DNA of 50,729 bases from positions 1-50,729 of the forward strand of contig CACZPU010000055.1 in NCBI GenBank assembly GCA_902783165.1. Direction: 5' to 3'. The translations under genes and the position numbers were made by a program. Source of the stretch: an uncultured Prevotellaceae bacterium (GTDB taxonomy: Bacteria > Bacteroidota > Bacteroidia > Bacteroidales > Bacteroidaceae). Shown here in pieces: positions 1-7,870 of this stretch; the first letter of the stretch is position 1, and each line of letters opens with the position of its first letter. The notes under the pieces were generated by a model that did no database searches, was not told where the DNA came from, and was given only the letters and a program-made list of their open reading frames with translations.

Positions 1-132
1 GGGAAAACGGACAGAAAGGATGGAAAGACGGCGCGGGGAAAGGGGGCGAAAGAGAAGAACAAAAGGGAATAGGGACGCGACAAGGGAATACTGCAGGGGA
101 AAATGGAGTAATCGCCACAAGAAGGGTGGATG
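1..132. other. Purine-rich stretch, no assignable gene
   Basis: The first ~110 bases are strongly purine-skewed on the + strand (runs such as GGGAAA, GGGGAAAGGGGG and GGGAATA), unlike the AT-rich spacers elsewhere. Because of this skew the + frames are largely free of stops. One frame gives a Lys/Gly/Arg-rich peptide ending at a TAG at 70-72, and another stays open to about 148. Either could be the 3' end of a gene starting outside the window and converging on the next gene, but nothing recognisable is encoded. I see no hairpin followed by a T-run. Confidence 0.3.
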
Positions 133-1401
133 CTATTGGCCTTTATTGGTGAAAAACACAATTGGATAAGAAACGAGCAATTCTGTGAGGTCTGCTTTGA
201 ACCTATGCGCTTTCACATTGATACCGATTTTCAAGCCATTAAGCTTGGGAAATCCATAATTGAGCCCTATCCGCTCATAATAAGGCTTTTCCAATTCTTT
301 TGTCCACGTACCCATCTTGCGATAAAGATAAAAGCCCAAAGAAACGTTAAGCGAAAGGTTATGATAAAATGTTTCGTGCTTAGCTGCGACACCCAACGAC
401 CATGGACTCACAGTTTCGTCGTAGCCACGAGCCAAGCTAATCTCTTTCAGTCGTTTGTCGTAGTTACCATAGAACAGGTCGAAGCCTAATCCAGAAGCCC
501 ATCTACAGGCATAACGATAAATCACATCAGCCGAGGCTGCAAAAGCCAAATAATGTTTGAAATTTGCAGTACGATAATCTGCCTCACCTGGGGTGGTATA
601 AAACTGCGTAAGTTGCCATTCCTCCATAAGCGTTCGTGCGCCAATGGATGTAGAAAGGTTAACATACCAATACTTTTTGAATGAATTGCGGACATCATGC
701 TGCTTTTGCATGGCCCCATCGTAATAAGGTTGATAGACAAGGCCAAGCGAAGGTGCAACGATATTGGCGCCCTTATTGGGACGATCCAACGCCCCATTAC
801 TGTGGTGATAGAAATCGACACCCATTTTCACGCCCCAGGGGTGGGAGAAGTGATACATAGCATGCAATCCTGCCCCAAAGAATATGAGCATTCGAGAACC
901 TATCAATTCATTGTCTATGTTGTCAATCTTATTATAAGCAGAAGGACTCCAAGCGACACCCATATCAATAGTATAGTCGACTTCCCATTGGGGTGTACGC
1001 AAAAAAGGGCGTGCGAACTGCCCATAAAAACTGAGAATGTTTCCCATATGAGAATCATAGTCAACTTCCTTCAGTACATTCTCCTGTTCACCCCAGAATT
1101 CAACGCCCTTATGGACTATGACACCATGATTGAAACTCCAACGAAGCCCCACGGAGAGTGTGGGAAAGCCATAGTCGCGAGCAAAACCGTCGCTATCGGA
1201 AGGTAGCGTGGCACGGGTTACTTTTATGTCTATAGCCCAGTTTTTTGTTCCTTTCTGCCACTTTTTTTGCCATTTGTCAATAACAACGGCACGACCAGGC
1301 ATCACACTGAATGAACCTCCCCAGTGTTTCAAAGAATCACCATCAGCCATTGAAGAAATGACATAGAGCACGAACAACAATATGGATAGTTGTCTTTTCA
1401 A
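133..1401 (-). CDS. PagL-like acyloxyacyl hydrolase (outer-membrane lipid A deacylase family)
   Basis: Predicted 422-residue outer-membrane beta-barrel with an N-terminal signal peptide (basic MKRQ, then a hydrophobic stretch to about residue 19). Alternating aromatic/hydrophobic strands follow. The H-x-S-N motif of PagL-type lipid A 3-O-deacylases is visible as YHHSNGAL (H199, S201, N202); in PagL this His-Ser pair belongs to the catalytic triad. Family members remove a 3-O-linked acyl chain from lipid A at the outer membrane; activity here is inferred. The protein is over twice the length of proteobacterial PagL (about 170 residues): residues ~235-422 add a second strand-rich half, as in other Bacteroidetes members. 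It is monocistronic and has a consensus promoter upstream. Family membership is fairly sure, the exact substrate is not. Confidence 0.75.
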   Translation of the reverse strand: MKRQLSILLFVLYVISSMADGDSLKHWGGSFSVMPGRAVVIDKWQKKWQKGTKNWAIDIKVTRATLPSDSDGFARDYGFPTLSVGLRWSFNHGVIVHKGVEFWGEQENVLKEVDYDSHMGNILSFYGQFARPFLRTPQWEVDYTIDMGVAWSPSAYNKIDNIDNELIGSRMLIFFGAGLHAMYHFSHPWGVKMGVDFYHHSNGALDRPNKGANIVAPSLGLVYQPYYDGAMQKQHDVRNSFKKYWYVNLSTSIGARTLMEEWQLTQFYTTPGEADYRTANFKHYLAFAASADVIYRYACRWASGLGFDLFYGNYDKRLKEISLARGYDETVSPWSLGVAAKHETFYHNLSLNVSLGFYLYRKMGTWTKELEKPYYERIGLNYGFPKLNGLKIGINVKAHRFKADLTELLVSYPIVFFTNKGQ

Positions 1402-1460
1402 TATTTGTTTGAGTGCGAACGTATAGTTATATAAAAACGACTTACTAAACCTATCTTATG

Positions 1461-1491
1461 CAAAAATAATTATTATTTTCATCATTTCAAA
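1461..1491 (-). promoter_or_regulatory. Bacteroidetes-type promoter of the acyloxyacyl hydrolase gene
   Basis: Read on the minus strand: TTTG (1491-1488), exactly 19 bases, then TATTTTTG (1468-1461), a full match to TTTG-N19-TAnnTTTG. Transcription would start near 1457, leaving about 56 nt of leader before the ATG at 1401. Confidence 0.7.
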
Positions 1492-1762
1492 GCGATTATT
1501 CAGAAAAGTTTCAAAAAAAAAACTTGTTTTGATTTTCACCAAATCATTCCATGAAAAGGAAACTGAAAAGTTTACCATTCTATTAAGTTCTATCGATTGT
1601 CATGAAAAAAAATGTAACATTGATATTTCACATCAGAGGAAATAATAAAAGAGATATTTTTACGTTATAATGAATGTCAAGAGACACGACCTCAGAGGTT
1701 GCTAAACAGATAACAAGAATAGTATGTTTCGAACACTAACACACAAAAGGACACAATAATTC
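1492..1762. other. AT-rich divergent intergenic region
   Basis: This is the spacer between the divergent genes at 1401 (-) and 1763 (+). It is AT-rich, contains A-tracts (for example around 1515-1525 and 1605-1612) and has no credible ORF. A full TAnnTTTG for the rightward gene is missing; TATGTTTC near 1722-1729 is one mismatch away and correctly oriented. No strong hairpin was seen. Confidence 0.4.
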
Positions 1763-2368
1763 ATGGGAAAAAAGTTTGTCGTTTTAGTAATATGTATGTT
1801 TTTTTGTGCAACTGTTAGCGCACAAATTGGATTTGGAGTGAAGTCTGGTGCTGTATTTGCCAACCAAAAAATGGGAAAACATTGGGACGCCAAGTCAAAG
1901 TGGGGAATGATTACTGGTGTTATCGCCACGTATCCCCTGAACGAAAAATTGGATCTCCAGGGGGAACTGTATTATGCAAACAGAGGATTTACTCAAAGCA
2001 TATACACAAGTTTCGACCAGACAAAATCGAGCAATTGGGCTTTCACCTATCACTACATGAACATTCCCTTGCTTGTCAAGTTTTTCCCAATGGGGAAATG
2101 CATTTATTTAGCGGCAGGTCCACAGTTTGGCTATCTGATGGACCACAGCAACGACATCGAGGACTGGCCAAAAGACGAGCCCCGTGAAGAACTTGACTGG
2201 AAAGATGAATACCGCCGCCTAGATTTCTCATTGGTTGGCGGAATTGGAGCCATTTTCAACAATGGCATATTCGTAGACGTGAGATACGACTACGGACTCA
2301 CCAAAGTACTTAAGAACGGAGAAGCAAATAATCGAGGACTTGAGCTAAGCATTGGCTACATGTTTTAG
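1763..2368 (+). CDS. Outer-membrane beta-barrel protein (PorT-like fold), function unknown
   Basis: 201-residue exported protein. A signal peptide (MGKKFVVLVICMFFCATVSA, then Q-I-G) precedes a compact barrel-type sequence with a typical opening, GFGVKSGAVFAN, and repeated amphipathic strands such as KLDLQGELYYANRGF and VDVRYDYGLTKV. It ends in an aromatic residue (YMF), the usual C-terminal signal of outer-membrane barrels. This matches the small outer-membrane beta-barrel domain proteins that are abundant in Bacteroidetes. Members are mostly of unknown function, and no catalytic motif is visible. It stands alone between divergent and convergent neighbours. An acidic loop (around residues 132-145, rich in D/E/W) is its only odd feature. 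Confidence 0.7.
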   Translation: MGKKFVVLVICMFFCATVSAQIGFGVKSGAVFANQKMGKHWDAKSKWGMITGVIATYPLNEKLDLQGELYYANRGFTQSIYTSFDQTKSSNWAFTYHYMNIPLLVKFFPMGKCIYLAAGPQFGYLMDHSNDIEDWPKDEPREELDWKDEYRRLDFSLVGGIGAIFNNGIFVDVRYDYGLTKVLKNGEANNRGLELSIGYMF

Positions 2369-2397
2369 TTGCTGCACAAACAACAACTTCAGCAAGG

Positions 2398-3567
2398 TCA
2401 CCAATTTCTCAGACCATTAACCAATCTGTTGAGTCCCTCTGCCAACATGGCTCGAGGGCAAGCCAGATTAATTCGGACAAAGGGTTTCAACCTTTCGCCA
2501 TACATCTCGCCATCGTTAACCCATACTCCATGGTCGCTATAAAGGCACTTGGCAATCTTTGAAGAAGGTACATCCAACACAGAACAGTCAACCCATGCCA
2601 GATAAGTTCCCTCCAATTTCACGACAGGATAATCTGGAAGTTGGCTATGAAAGAATTCACACAGATATTGATAGTTTCCGTAAATATACTCATTCAGTTG
2701 GGAAAGCCATTCTGAGCCTTCGTCGGTATAGGCAGCCTCGGTAGCAACGACACCAAACGGATTAACGTCGCACACTTCATGCAGATTGATGGCCCTATTG
2801 ACTCGCTCCCGTATCTGTGGGTTCTTTGCAATGATGTTGGCTATCTGTAATCCGGCAATATTGAACGCCTTGGTTGGTGCAACACAACTTACACTATTCA
2901 TCAAGAAATCTGGTGAAATCGAAGCAAAAGGCGAATATTTGAAACCTGGCATTACTATCTCGCAATGCACTTCATCGGAAATGACAAGCACATGATTCCT
3001 CTGACAGATTTCCCCTATTCTTCCCAACTCATCTTTGGTCCACACTCTTCCTGCAGGATTGTGAGGGTTGCATAAAAGAAACAAGCGCACGCGTTCATCG
3101 GCGCACTTGTTTTCAAAATCCTCCCAGTCCACTTCAAAAGTGTTGTCTTTATATACGAGGTGCGACTCCTCTACTGTGCACCCTTGATTTCTTATACATG
3201 TGAAAAAGCAATTGTAGACAGGAGTCATCACAAGCACCTTGTCACCAGGAAGCGTAAGAGCACGGAAGATAGCAGATATAGCTGGCACCACGCCCGATGT
3301 ATAAATGATATCTGATGGCAAGACGCCCCTTAGTCCATGTCTCTCGTCAAACCACCTGATAACAGCATTGTAATAACTGTCAGGAACATGAGTATATCCG
3401 AATATTCCATGGCCAACTCGTTGGTACAAGGCATCGGTTATCCCGGGAAATGAATGAAAATCCATGTCAGCAACCCACAAAGGAATCACGTCCTCGCGGT
3501 CGGTCTCGTCCCATTTTACGCAGTTGGTGTTGCGGCGATTGATAACTGTATCAAAATCGTATTTCAT
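2398..3567 (-). CDS. PatB/MalY-type PLP-dependent aminotransferase (putative C-S beta-lyase)
   Basis: 389-residue fold-type I PLP enzyme, the usual length for MalY/PatB. Visible features are the N-terminal WVADMDF motif (residues 31-37) typical of the family, the cofactor-binding NPHNP segment (167-171), the SDE segment with D198, and the Schiff-base lysine K233 in PTKAFNIAGL. Relatives cleave cystathionine or other cysteine S-conjugates to pyruvate, ammonia and a thiol (cystathionine beta-lyase), and E. coli MalY also modulates maltose regulation. The substrate here is not determined by sequence. No signal peptide, so cytoplasmic. The start lies 5 bases after the stop of the DUF3737 gene, so the two are almost certainly co-transcribed from the promoter at 4446-4453. 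Confidence 0.85.
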   Translation of the reverse strand: MKYDFDTVINRRNTNCVKWDETDREDVIPLWVADMDFHSFPGITDALYQRVGHGIFGYTHVPDSYYNAVIRWFDERHGLRGVLPSDIIYTSGVVPAISAIFRALTLPGDKVLVMTPVYNCFFTCIRNQGCTVEESHLVYKDNTFEVDWEDFENKCADERVRLFLLCNPHNPAGRVWTKDELGRIGEICQRNHVLVISDEVHCEIVMPGFKYSPFASISPDFLMNSVSCVAPTKAFNIAGLQIANIIAKNPQIRERVNRAINLHEVCDVNPFGVVATEAAYTDEGSEWLSQLNEYIYGNYQYLCEFFHSQLPDYPVVKLEGTYLAWVDCSVLDVPSSKIAKCLYSDHGVWVNDGEMYGERLKPFVRINLACPRAMLAEGLNRLVNGLRNW

Positions 3568-3572
3568 ATTTT

Positions 3573-4424
3573 CTATTGCTTTTGACGTATTACAATTTCA
3601 CAGTTGGCAGGTTGCTTGATATTCTCGTCAATGGTCACGCTACCGATGCCATCGGCGACAATGCGTCCCGTGCGAGGATTCTTGATATTGGTCACGCTAC
3701 CAGTGATAGTGGCATGCACATCACTGTCTTCAAACATTCGGTCACATTCAGTATCGAAGGTACAATCCTCCAAAACCAAATTTTCAACATAGCACAACGG
3801 CTGCTCGCCCGAGATGTGGCAACGCACCAACCGAAGGTTCTTAGAGTGCCAGCCCAAATATTCCCCATTCAAATCGCTGTCGTAAACCTCCACGTTCTCA
3901 CATTCCCAAAACGAATCCTTTGTGACAATCCTTGCATTGCGCACAACAACATCCTTACAGTATTGGAACACATACTTCGAGTCACTTTCCAATCCATCGA
4001 CATCCACATCTTGACAAAACATGAAAGGATAGGTGCCATCATGGAGTTTCACATTTCTCACCTTCAAATGGTTTACCCTCCAGAATGTTTCGTCGGCATC
4101 GTTTACAACAACATTATCGAGCGACAGCCAGTTCATCTCACGAAAAAGTTTCGGTGCATCAATCACCGTGTCCCTCATCGTCATGTTGTTGCTATACCAG
4201 ATGGCGGAACGACTGCCAACCTCAAAATAGCAGTTGGTTATCAGCGAGCGGTCAACATGCCACCAAGGGTATTTCCCCACAAAGTTGCAATGGTCAGCCT
4301 CTATGTTCTGGCAACACTTGATGCCTGATTCGCCTTCAGTAATTGTCACGTTTTCCAAGCGTGTATCACGAATGGCAAACAACGGTCTCTCGCCTTCAAA
4401 CCGTTTGTCTTTTAGAAGTTTCAT
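3573..4424 (-). CDS. DUF3737 family right-handed beta-helix-like protein
   Basis: 284 residues from the ATG at 4424. That start is preferred because the longer reading frame (from 4493) would run through the promoter at 4446-4453, and because family members begin at the equivalent of MKLLKDKRFEGERPLF. The sequence is a chain of short repeats of the type 'L-x-N-V-x-x-x-x-x-x', with the conserved segments KYPWWHV, AIWYSNN, FWECENVEVYDS and EYLGWHSKNL, the hallmark of DUF3737. This pattern predicts a solenoid. No signal peptide or catalytic motif is seen. The function of the family is unknown. It is the first gene of a two-gene operon with the PatB-like lyase. Confidence 0.8.
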   Translation of the reverse strand: MKLLKDKRFEGERPLFAIRDTRLENVTITEGESGIKCCQNIEADHCNFVGKYPWWHVDRSLITNCYFEVGSRSAIWYSNNMTMRDTVIDAPKLFREMNWLSLDNVVVNDADETFWRVNHLKVRNVKLHDGTYPFMFCQDVDVDGLESDSKYVFQYCKDVVVRNARIVTKDSFWECENVEVYDSDLNGEYLGWHSKNLRLVRCHISGEQPLCYVENLVLEDCTFDTECDRMFEDSDVHATITGSVTNIKNPRTGRIVADGIGSVTIDENIKQPANCEIVIRQKQ

Positions 4425-4445
4425 AATCTTTTTTGTTTTCGGTTG

Positions 4446-4453
4446 CAAAGATA
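4446..4453 (-). promoter_or_regulatory. Promoter -7 element for the DUF3737-patB operon
   Basis: Minus strand TATCTTTG, a full TAnnTTTG match. The nearest TTG lies 22 bases upstream (4478-4476), slightly too far. The predicted start near 4442 leaves ~18 nt before the ATG at 4424. Confidence 0.6.
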
Positions 4454-4520
4454 CAAAGAAAAATAAAAAAACATACAACTTTTTTATGGTCATTCATACC
4501 ATAATTACGGAAAGATTTCT

Positions 4521-4528
4521 TAATTTTG
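4521..4528 (+). promoter_or_regulatory. Promoter -7 element for the MORN-GH25 gene
   Basis: TAATTTTG matches TAnnTTTG and sits 26 bases before the ATG at 4555. No clear TTG is present at the -33 position, so it may be weak or activator-dependent. Confidence 0.5.
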
Positions 4529-4554
4529 CATAATGAAATGGAATTCATAAAAAA

Positions 4555-6285
4555 ATGAACACCAAGAAAAGAAAAACATCACACCTAATATATATCATTT
4601 CACTTCTTGTAGCGGCCGCAGTATATCTGCTCTGGCTTCTCCACAATACAGAAGAACGGACACAAAACAGCATTGTGCCAGTGGAGTGTCGCTATTGTTT
4701 CGCGTTGGAAGTGAATGGAAAAGAAGTACTATATGTCAAAAATCCCATGGCTGATTGGTGCAGCTATGCATTCTCTACCACAAGTGACACGCTCGTTTGC
4801 GACACTTGCAAGAGCGACGGACGATGGGTTAACCGCTTCATGCTACTGCCATCCTGCAGCGGACGCATCAGAATTCCTGATATCTACCAATCGCTCGACA
4901 GCCTCTGTGCCCAAGCAAACGACAGCATCAAGGGCATCATAGCTAACCAGCGGATAGCCTTCGAACAACGGTTGCGCATGCTTACCCACGTCTGTCTGGA
5001 ACTTGAATATTACTTAAGCGTGCACAATGTGGCCGATGAAGGATTTAATACTATTGCTTCACATGCAACCCTCACCAACGAAAACAAGGCCAATACAGCA
5101 AGGGCGCTGGCCGTATTGGAGCGCATCACCGACAAAGACTCCGTGTCAATCAAGATGATTTGCCATTTCACCGCTATCATCATCAATAAAGATACCATCG
5201 TGAGCAAACGCAAATCCGTGCGAAACAAAGCCGACTCACCAAAAACAATCCCAATAGACTGTATCCTCCTGTCAGACAAACGGGGAGGGCACTTGCTCAT
5301 ACAGACAGCCCACAAACGGCTCCCCCAAGGCAAGCATGCCAACTATTTCTACCGACCGGAGCCACAGGCACAAGCTGTTATCAGAGAGCCCGTCGTCTAC
5401 AACGGTGAATATGAGAATGGGAAACGCCACGGACATGGCATACTCACACTAACCGACGGCACCTATTTCGACGGGTTATGGCAGCAGAATATGCGCAACG
5501 GATTCGGTTTTGGCATCGACAACATGGGCAATCTGCGTGTGGGCGAATGGAAAGACGACCGCTATCTGGGTGAGCGGCTCACCTATACCAGTGACCGTAT
5601 ATACGGAATTGACATCTCGCGTTACCAGCACGATATAAAGAAAAAGCACTACAAGATTGACTGGAAACGCGTTAGAATTTCCCACCTTGGCACCAAGAGC
5701 AACAAGCGCATCAGTGGAACTGTCGACTACCCCGTACGCTTCTGCTACATCAAGTCGACCGAGGGCACCACCATCCGTAACCGTTATTTCGTCCACGACT
5801 ATGCCAATGCTAAGAAACAAGGCATACGCATAGGTGCATACCATTTCTTCTCCACCAAAAGCGGTGGCACTGCACAGGCAAAATACTTCCTTAACAGCAC
5901 TTTGTTCAAGCGAGGCGACCTGCCCCCAGTGCTCGACGTTGAACCGTCTCCAGCGCAGATACACGCCATGGGCGGTACGTCTGCCCTCTTTGCCAACATC
6001 CGTGCATGGTTGCGCGTGGTGGAGCAGAACGTGGGCGTGAAACCAATTCTCTATGTCGGACAGACCTTTGTCAACAAATACTTGGTGGATGCCCCCGACA
6101 TCAAGCGCGACTATCAAGTGTGGATTGCCCGCTATGGCGAGTACAAGCCCGATGTAAGGCTGGCTATTTGGCAGCTATGCGCCGACGGCCGTGTCAATGG
6201 CATTCATGGTGCAGTTGACATCAATGTCTTTAACGGCTACAGCGACCAGTACGAGGAATTTCTAGAGAAAAGTTGTATCAAATAA
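4555..6285 (+). CDS. Membrane-anchored MORN-repeat GH25 muramidase-like protein
   Basis: 576 residues in three parts. (1) A short basic N-terminus and one hydrophobic segment (~11-29), read as a signal anchor placing the rest in the periplasm, then an unassigned region to ~280. (2) About three MORN repeats at ~282-350 (GEYENGKRHGHGILTL, GTYFDGLWQQNMRNGFGFG, GEWKDDRYLGERLTY). (3) A GH25 domain from ~350 to the end. GH25 lysozymes cleave the MurNAc-GlcNAc bond of peptidoglycan. The acidic residues expected in the active site are present: D353 in YGIDISRYQ, D461 and E463 in PVLDVEPS, and a late VDINVFNG strand. It is probably a cell-wall hydrolase acting on the cell's own wall. The MORN-GH25 pairing is unusual. 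Monocistronic. Confidence 0.85.
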   Translation: MNTKKRKTSHLIYIISLLVAAAVYLLWLLHNTEERTQNSIVPVECRYCFALEVNGKEVLYVKNPMADWCSYAFSTTSDTLVCDTCKSDGRWVNRFMLLPSCSGRIRIPDIYQSLDSLCAQANDSIKGIIANQRIAFEQRLRMLTHVCLELEYYLSVHNVADEGFNTIASHATLTNENKANTARALAVLERITDKDSVSIKMICHFTAIIINKDTIVSKRKSVRNKADSPKTIPIDCILLSDKRGGHLLIQTAHKRLPQGKHANYFYRPEPQAQAVIREPVVYNGEYENGKRHGHGILTLTDGTYFDGLWQQNMRNGFGFGIDNMGNLRVGEWKDDRYLGERLTYTSDRIYGIDISRYQHDIKKKHYKIDWKRVRISHLGTKSNKRISGTVDYPVRFCYIKSTEGTTIRNRYFVHDYANAKKQGIRIGAYHFFSTKSGGTAQAKYFLNSTLFKRGDLPPVLDVEPSPAQIHAMGGTSALFANIRAWLRVVEQNVGVKPILYVGQTFVNKYLVDAPDIKRDYQVWIARYGEYKPDVRLAIWQLCADGRVNGIHGAVDINVFNGYSDQYEEFLEKSCIK

Positions 6286-6655
6286 AATGCCCCCATATGC
6301 TCCCAGCAACAAAGCCATTTTCGTTGTTCCTCACAAACCGTCCACTTCGTACTATATCACAGGTTCATAGCCTAAACACCTAATTGCGGTAAGGAACAGC
6401 AAGAATGAAAATTTAAAGTCGATACATTTAGATAGCTTTTTCGAATTGTCTACAGGCCATTGACAAAATGAGAGCAAATTAAATAATGTCGTCAAAAACC
6501 ATACTATCACCATGCATCTCAGCTATCTTTGATGAGTACAGGAATGGATGAAGTGCATAAGAACCTCGGTCACTGGAAACAACAGAAAAGACATATGAAT
6601 GTCTTGACGACCCATTTCTGTGGATTCCACAGCTTTCGAGGAGGATTAAAAAGAA
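6286..6655. other. Intergenic region, no gene seen
   Basis: About 370 bases between the convergent MORN-GH25 gene and the OmpA lipoprotein gene. There is no credible coding frame. A short inverted repeat CTGTGG-ATT-CCACAG lies at 6618-6632. Nothing else recognisable; no tRNA or small-RNA signature noticed. Confidence 0.4.
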
Positions 6656-6689
6656 AACAGGACTTGTTTTTCCTGTTGCAAGTCCTGTT
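6656..6689 (-). terminator. Rho-independent terminator of the OmpA-family lipoprotein gene
   Basis: Perfect 11-bp stem AACAGGACTTG / CAAGTCCTGTT (6656-6666 with 6679-6689) and a 12-nt loop. On the minus strand it is followed by a pyrimidine/T-rich run (TTCTTTTTAA). It lies ~40 nt past the stop codon at 6731. Confidence 0.75.
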
Positions 6690-6730
6690 CTTGTATCAAA
6701 AGTTATGCGGTGAAGGCACCGGGACGACTG

Positions 6731-7582
6731 TTATTCTTCGGGAGCCTGATCTATAAGGTCCATGAACTGGTCGAGTTTTGGCGTGATGATAATCTGGGTG
6801 CGGCGGTTACGCTGCTTGCCAAGTTCGGAGTTGTTGCTGGCAAGCGGATTGTATTCACCGCGACCGCCTGCAGTAAGTCGTTTCGGATCAACACCATAGT
6901 TGTTCTGCAGATACTGTACGACGCTCGAAGCACGCAGACAAGAGAGGTCCCAATTGTTGCGGATATTCTCACGCGAGATGGGCACATTGTCGGTGTTCCC
7001 CTCCACGAGTACGTCGTAGTCCTTGTAGTCCATGATAATCTTAGCAATCTTAGAGAGTGTCTCCGCTGCACGGTCGTTGATTTCGTATGAACCTGTCTGA
7101 TAAAGCATGTTGTCGGCCAACGAGATATAGACCACACCCTTGAGTACCTGGACATCCACTTCCTTGAGTTCTTCCTTAGAGAGCGAACGGGTAAGGTTGT
7201 TGGTAAGTACCATATTGAGCGAGTCGCTCTTCGACTTAAGTTCGGTGAGATGACGTATATATTGGTTGCTCTCATTGATCTGGTCCACCAATTTCTCAAT
7301 GCTAACATTGTTCTGGTTGGCATTGTTCAAACTCTTGTCGAGTGAGCGTTGCAGAGCGGCATATGCTTTTTTCTGCTGTGCAAGCTGTTCCTCGAGAGAG
7401 GTGACACGCGTATTGGCGGCAGCCAACTGCTCCTTTGCCACCTGGTAATTGGTGTTCAGTTCCTTGTTCTCGTTCATTAGGCTCTGGTTGTCGAGTCTGC
7501 AGTTGTCAAGATCTTTTTTAAGCGCACAACTGCTCAAGAGGACGGCTCCGGCAGCCATTGCCAACAATAAACTTTTCTTCAT
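6731..7582 (-). CDS. OmpA-family peptidoglycan-binding lipoprotein with coiled coil
   Basis: 283 residues from the ATG at 7582, chosen because MKKSLLLAMAAGAVLLSSC is a textbook lipoprotein signal with the lipid-attached Cys at residue 19; an in-frame ATG six codons upstream is less likely. Residues ~24-105 are Asn/Gln/Leu-rich heptads predicted to form a coiled coil. The C-terminal ~130 residues are an OmpA-C-like domain: VEGNTDNVPIS (peptidoglycan-contact Asp), LSCLRASSVVQYL, GRGEYNP and RNRRTQIII are all recognisable. Such proteins tether the outer membrane to peptidoglycan. Known relatives include Pal and the YiaD/MotB-type OmpA-C proteins. It is single, with its own terminator. Confidence 0.85.
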   Translation of the reverse strand: MKKSLLLAMAAGAVLLSSCALKKDLDNCRLDNQSLMNENKELNTNYQVAKEQLAAANTRVTSLEEQLAQQKKAYAALQRSLDKSLNNANQNNVSIEKLVDQINESNQYIRHLTELKSKSDSLNMVLTNNLTRSLSKEELKEVDVQVLKGVVYISLADNMLYQTGSYEINDRAAETLSKIAKIIMDYKDYDVLVEGNTDNVPISRENIRNNWDLSCLRASSVVQYLQNNYGVDPKRLTAGGRGEYNPLASNNSELGKQRNRRTQIIITPKLDQFMDLIDQAPEE

Positions 7583-7815
7583 TTCTTTATTACCTTTCAT
7601 TATTATGTTAATAATCCGTTTCTAATTCTCCATCACACAACCGCTGGCAAAAAAAACCTTCAAAGATGGAATTTGTTTGCAATTATAATGCAAATTCATC
7701 AATTAGACCTCAAAAATCGTATCAAGTTGAATTAGTTTATGGAATTTTAACCACATTTGGCCACCACTTATTTTATATTAACGCAATGAAAAATACACTT
7801 TGCCTCTGATTGTGT

Positions 7816-7846
7816 TTTGCACTTTCGCATTTTTACATTACCTTTG
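7816..7846 (+). promoter_or_regulatory. Consensus Bacteroidetes promoter of the M1 aminopeptidase gene
   Basis: TTTG (7816-7819), exactly 19 bases, TACCTTTG (7839-7846). The predicted start near 7850 leaves ~21 nt before the ATG at 7871. It rules out an upstream in-frame ATG at 7817, which lies inside the promoter. Confidence 0.75.
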
Positions 7847-7870
7847 CAGAAAAGAAACAAACGCACAAAT

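Noticed and set aside
697-1206. 169-codon + strand frame opposite the acyloxyacyl hydrolase gene
   Set aside because: It is antisense to a gene with signal peptide and family motif, has no recognisable domain, and has no promoter or ribosome site.
3576-4328. 250-codon + strand frame opposite the DUF3737 gene
   Set aside because: It mirrors the repeated structure of DUF3737 on the other strand; composition is that of a shadow frame and nothing is recognisable.
5476-6117. 213-codon - strand frame opposite the GH25 domain
   Set aside because: It lies wholly within the GH25 coding region whose catalytic residues are intact.
6618-6632. CTGTGGATTCCACAG palindrome as an operator or terminator
   Set aside because: A single copy, short, not at a promoter and with no T-run; chance in a 370-base spacer is plausible.
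6529-6756. 75-codon + frame between MORN-GH25 and the OmpA lipoprotein gene
   Set aside because: It runs through the terminator hairpin at 6656-6689 and into the OmpA gene end; no promoter and no homology recognised.
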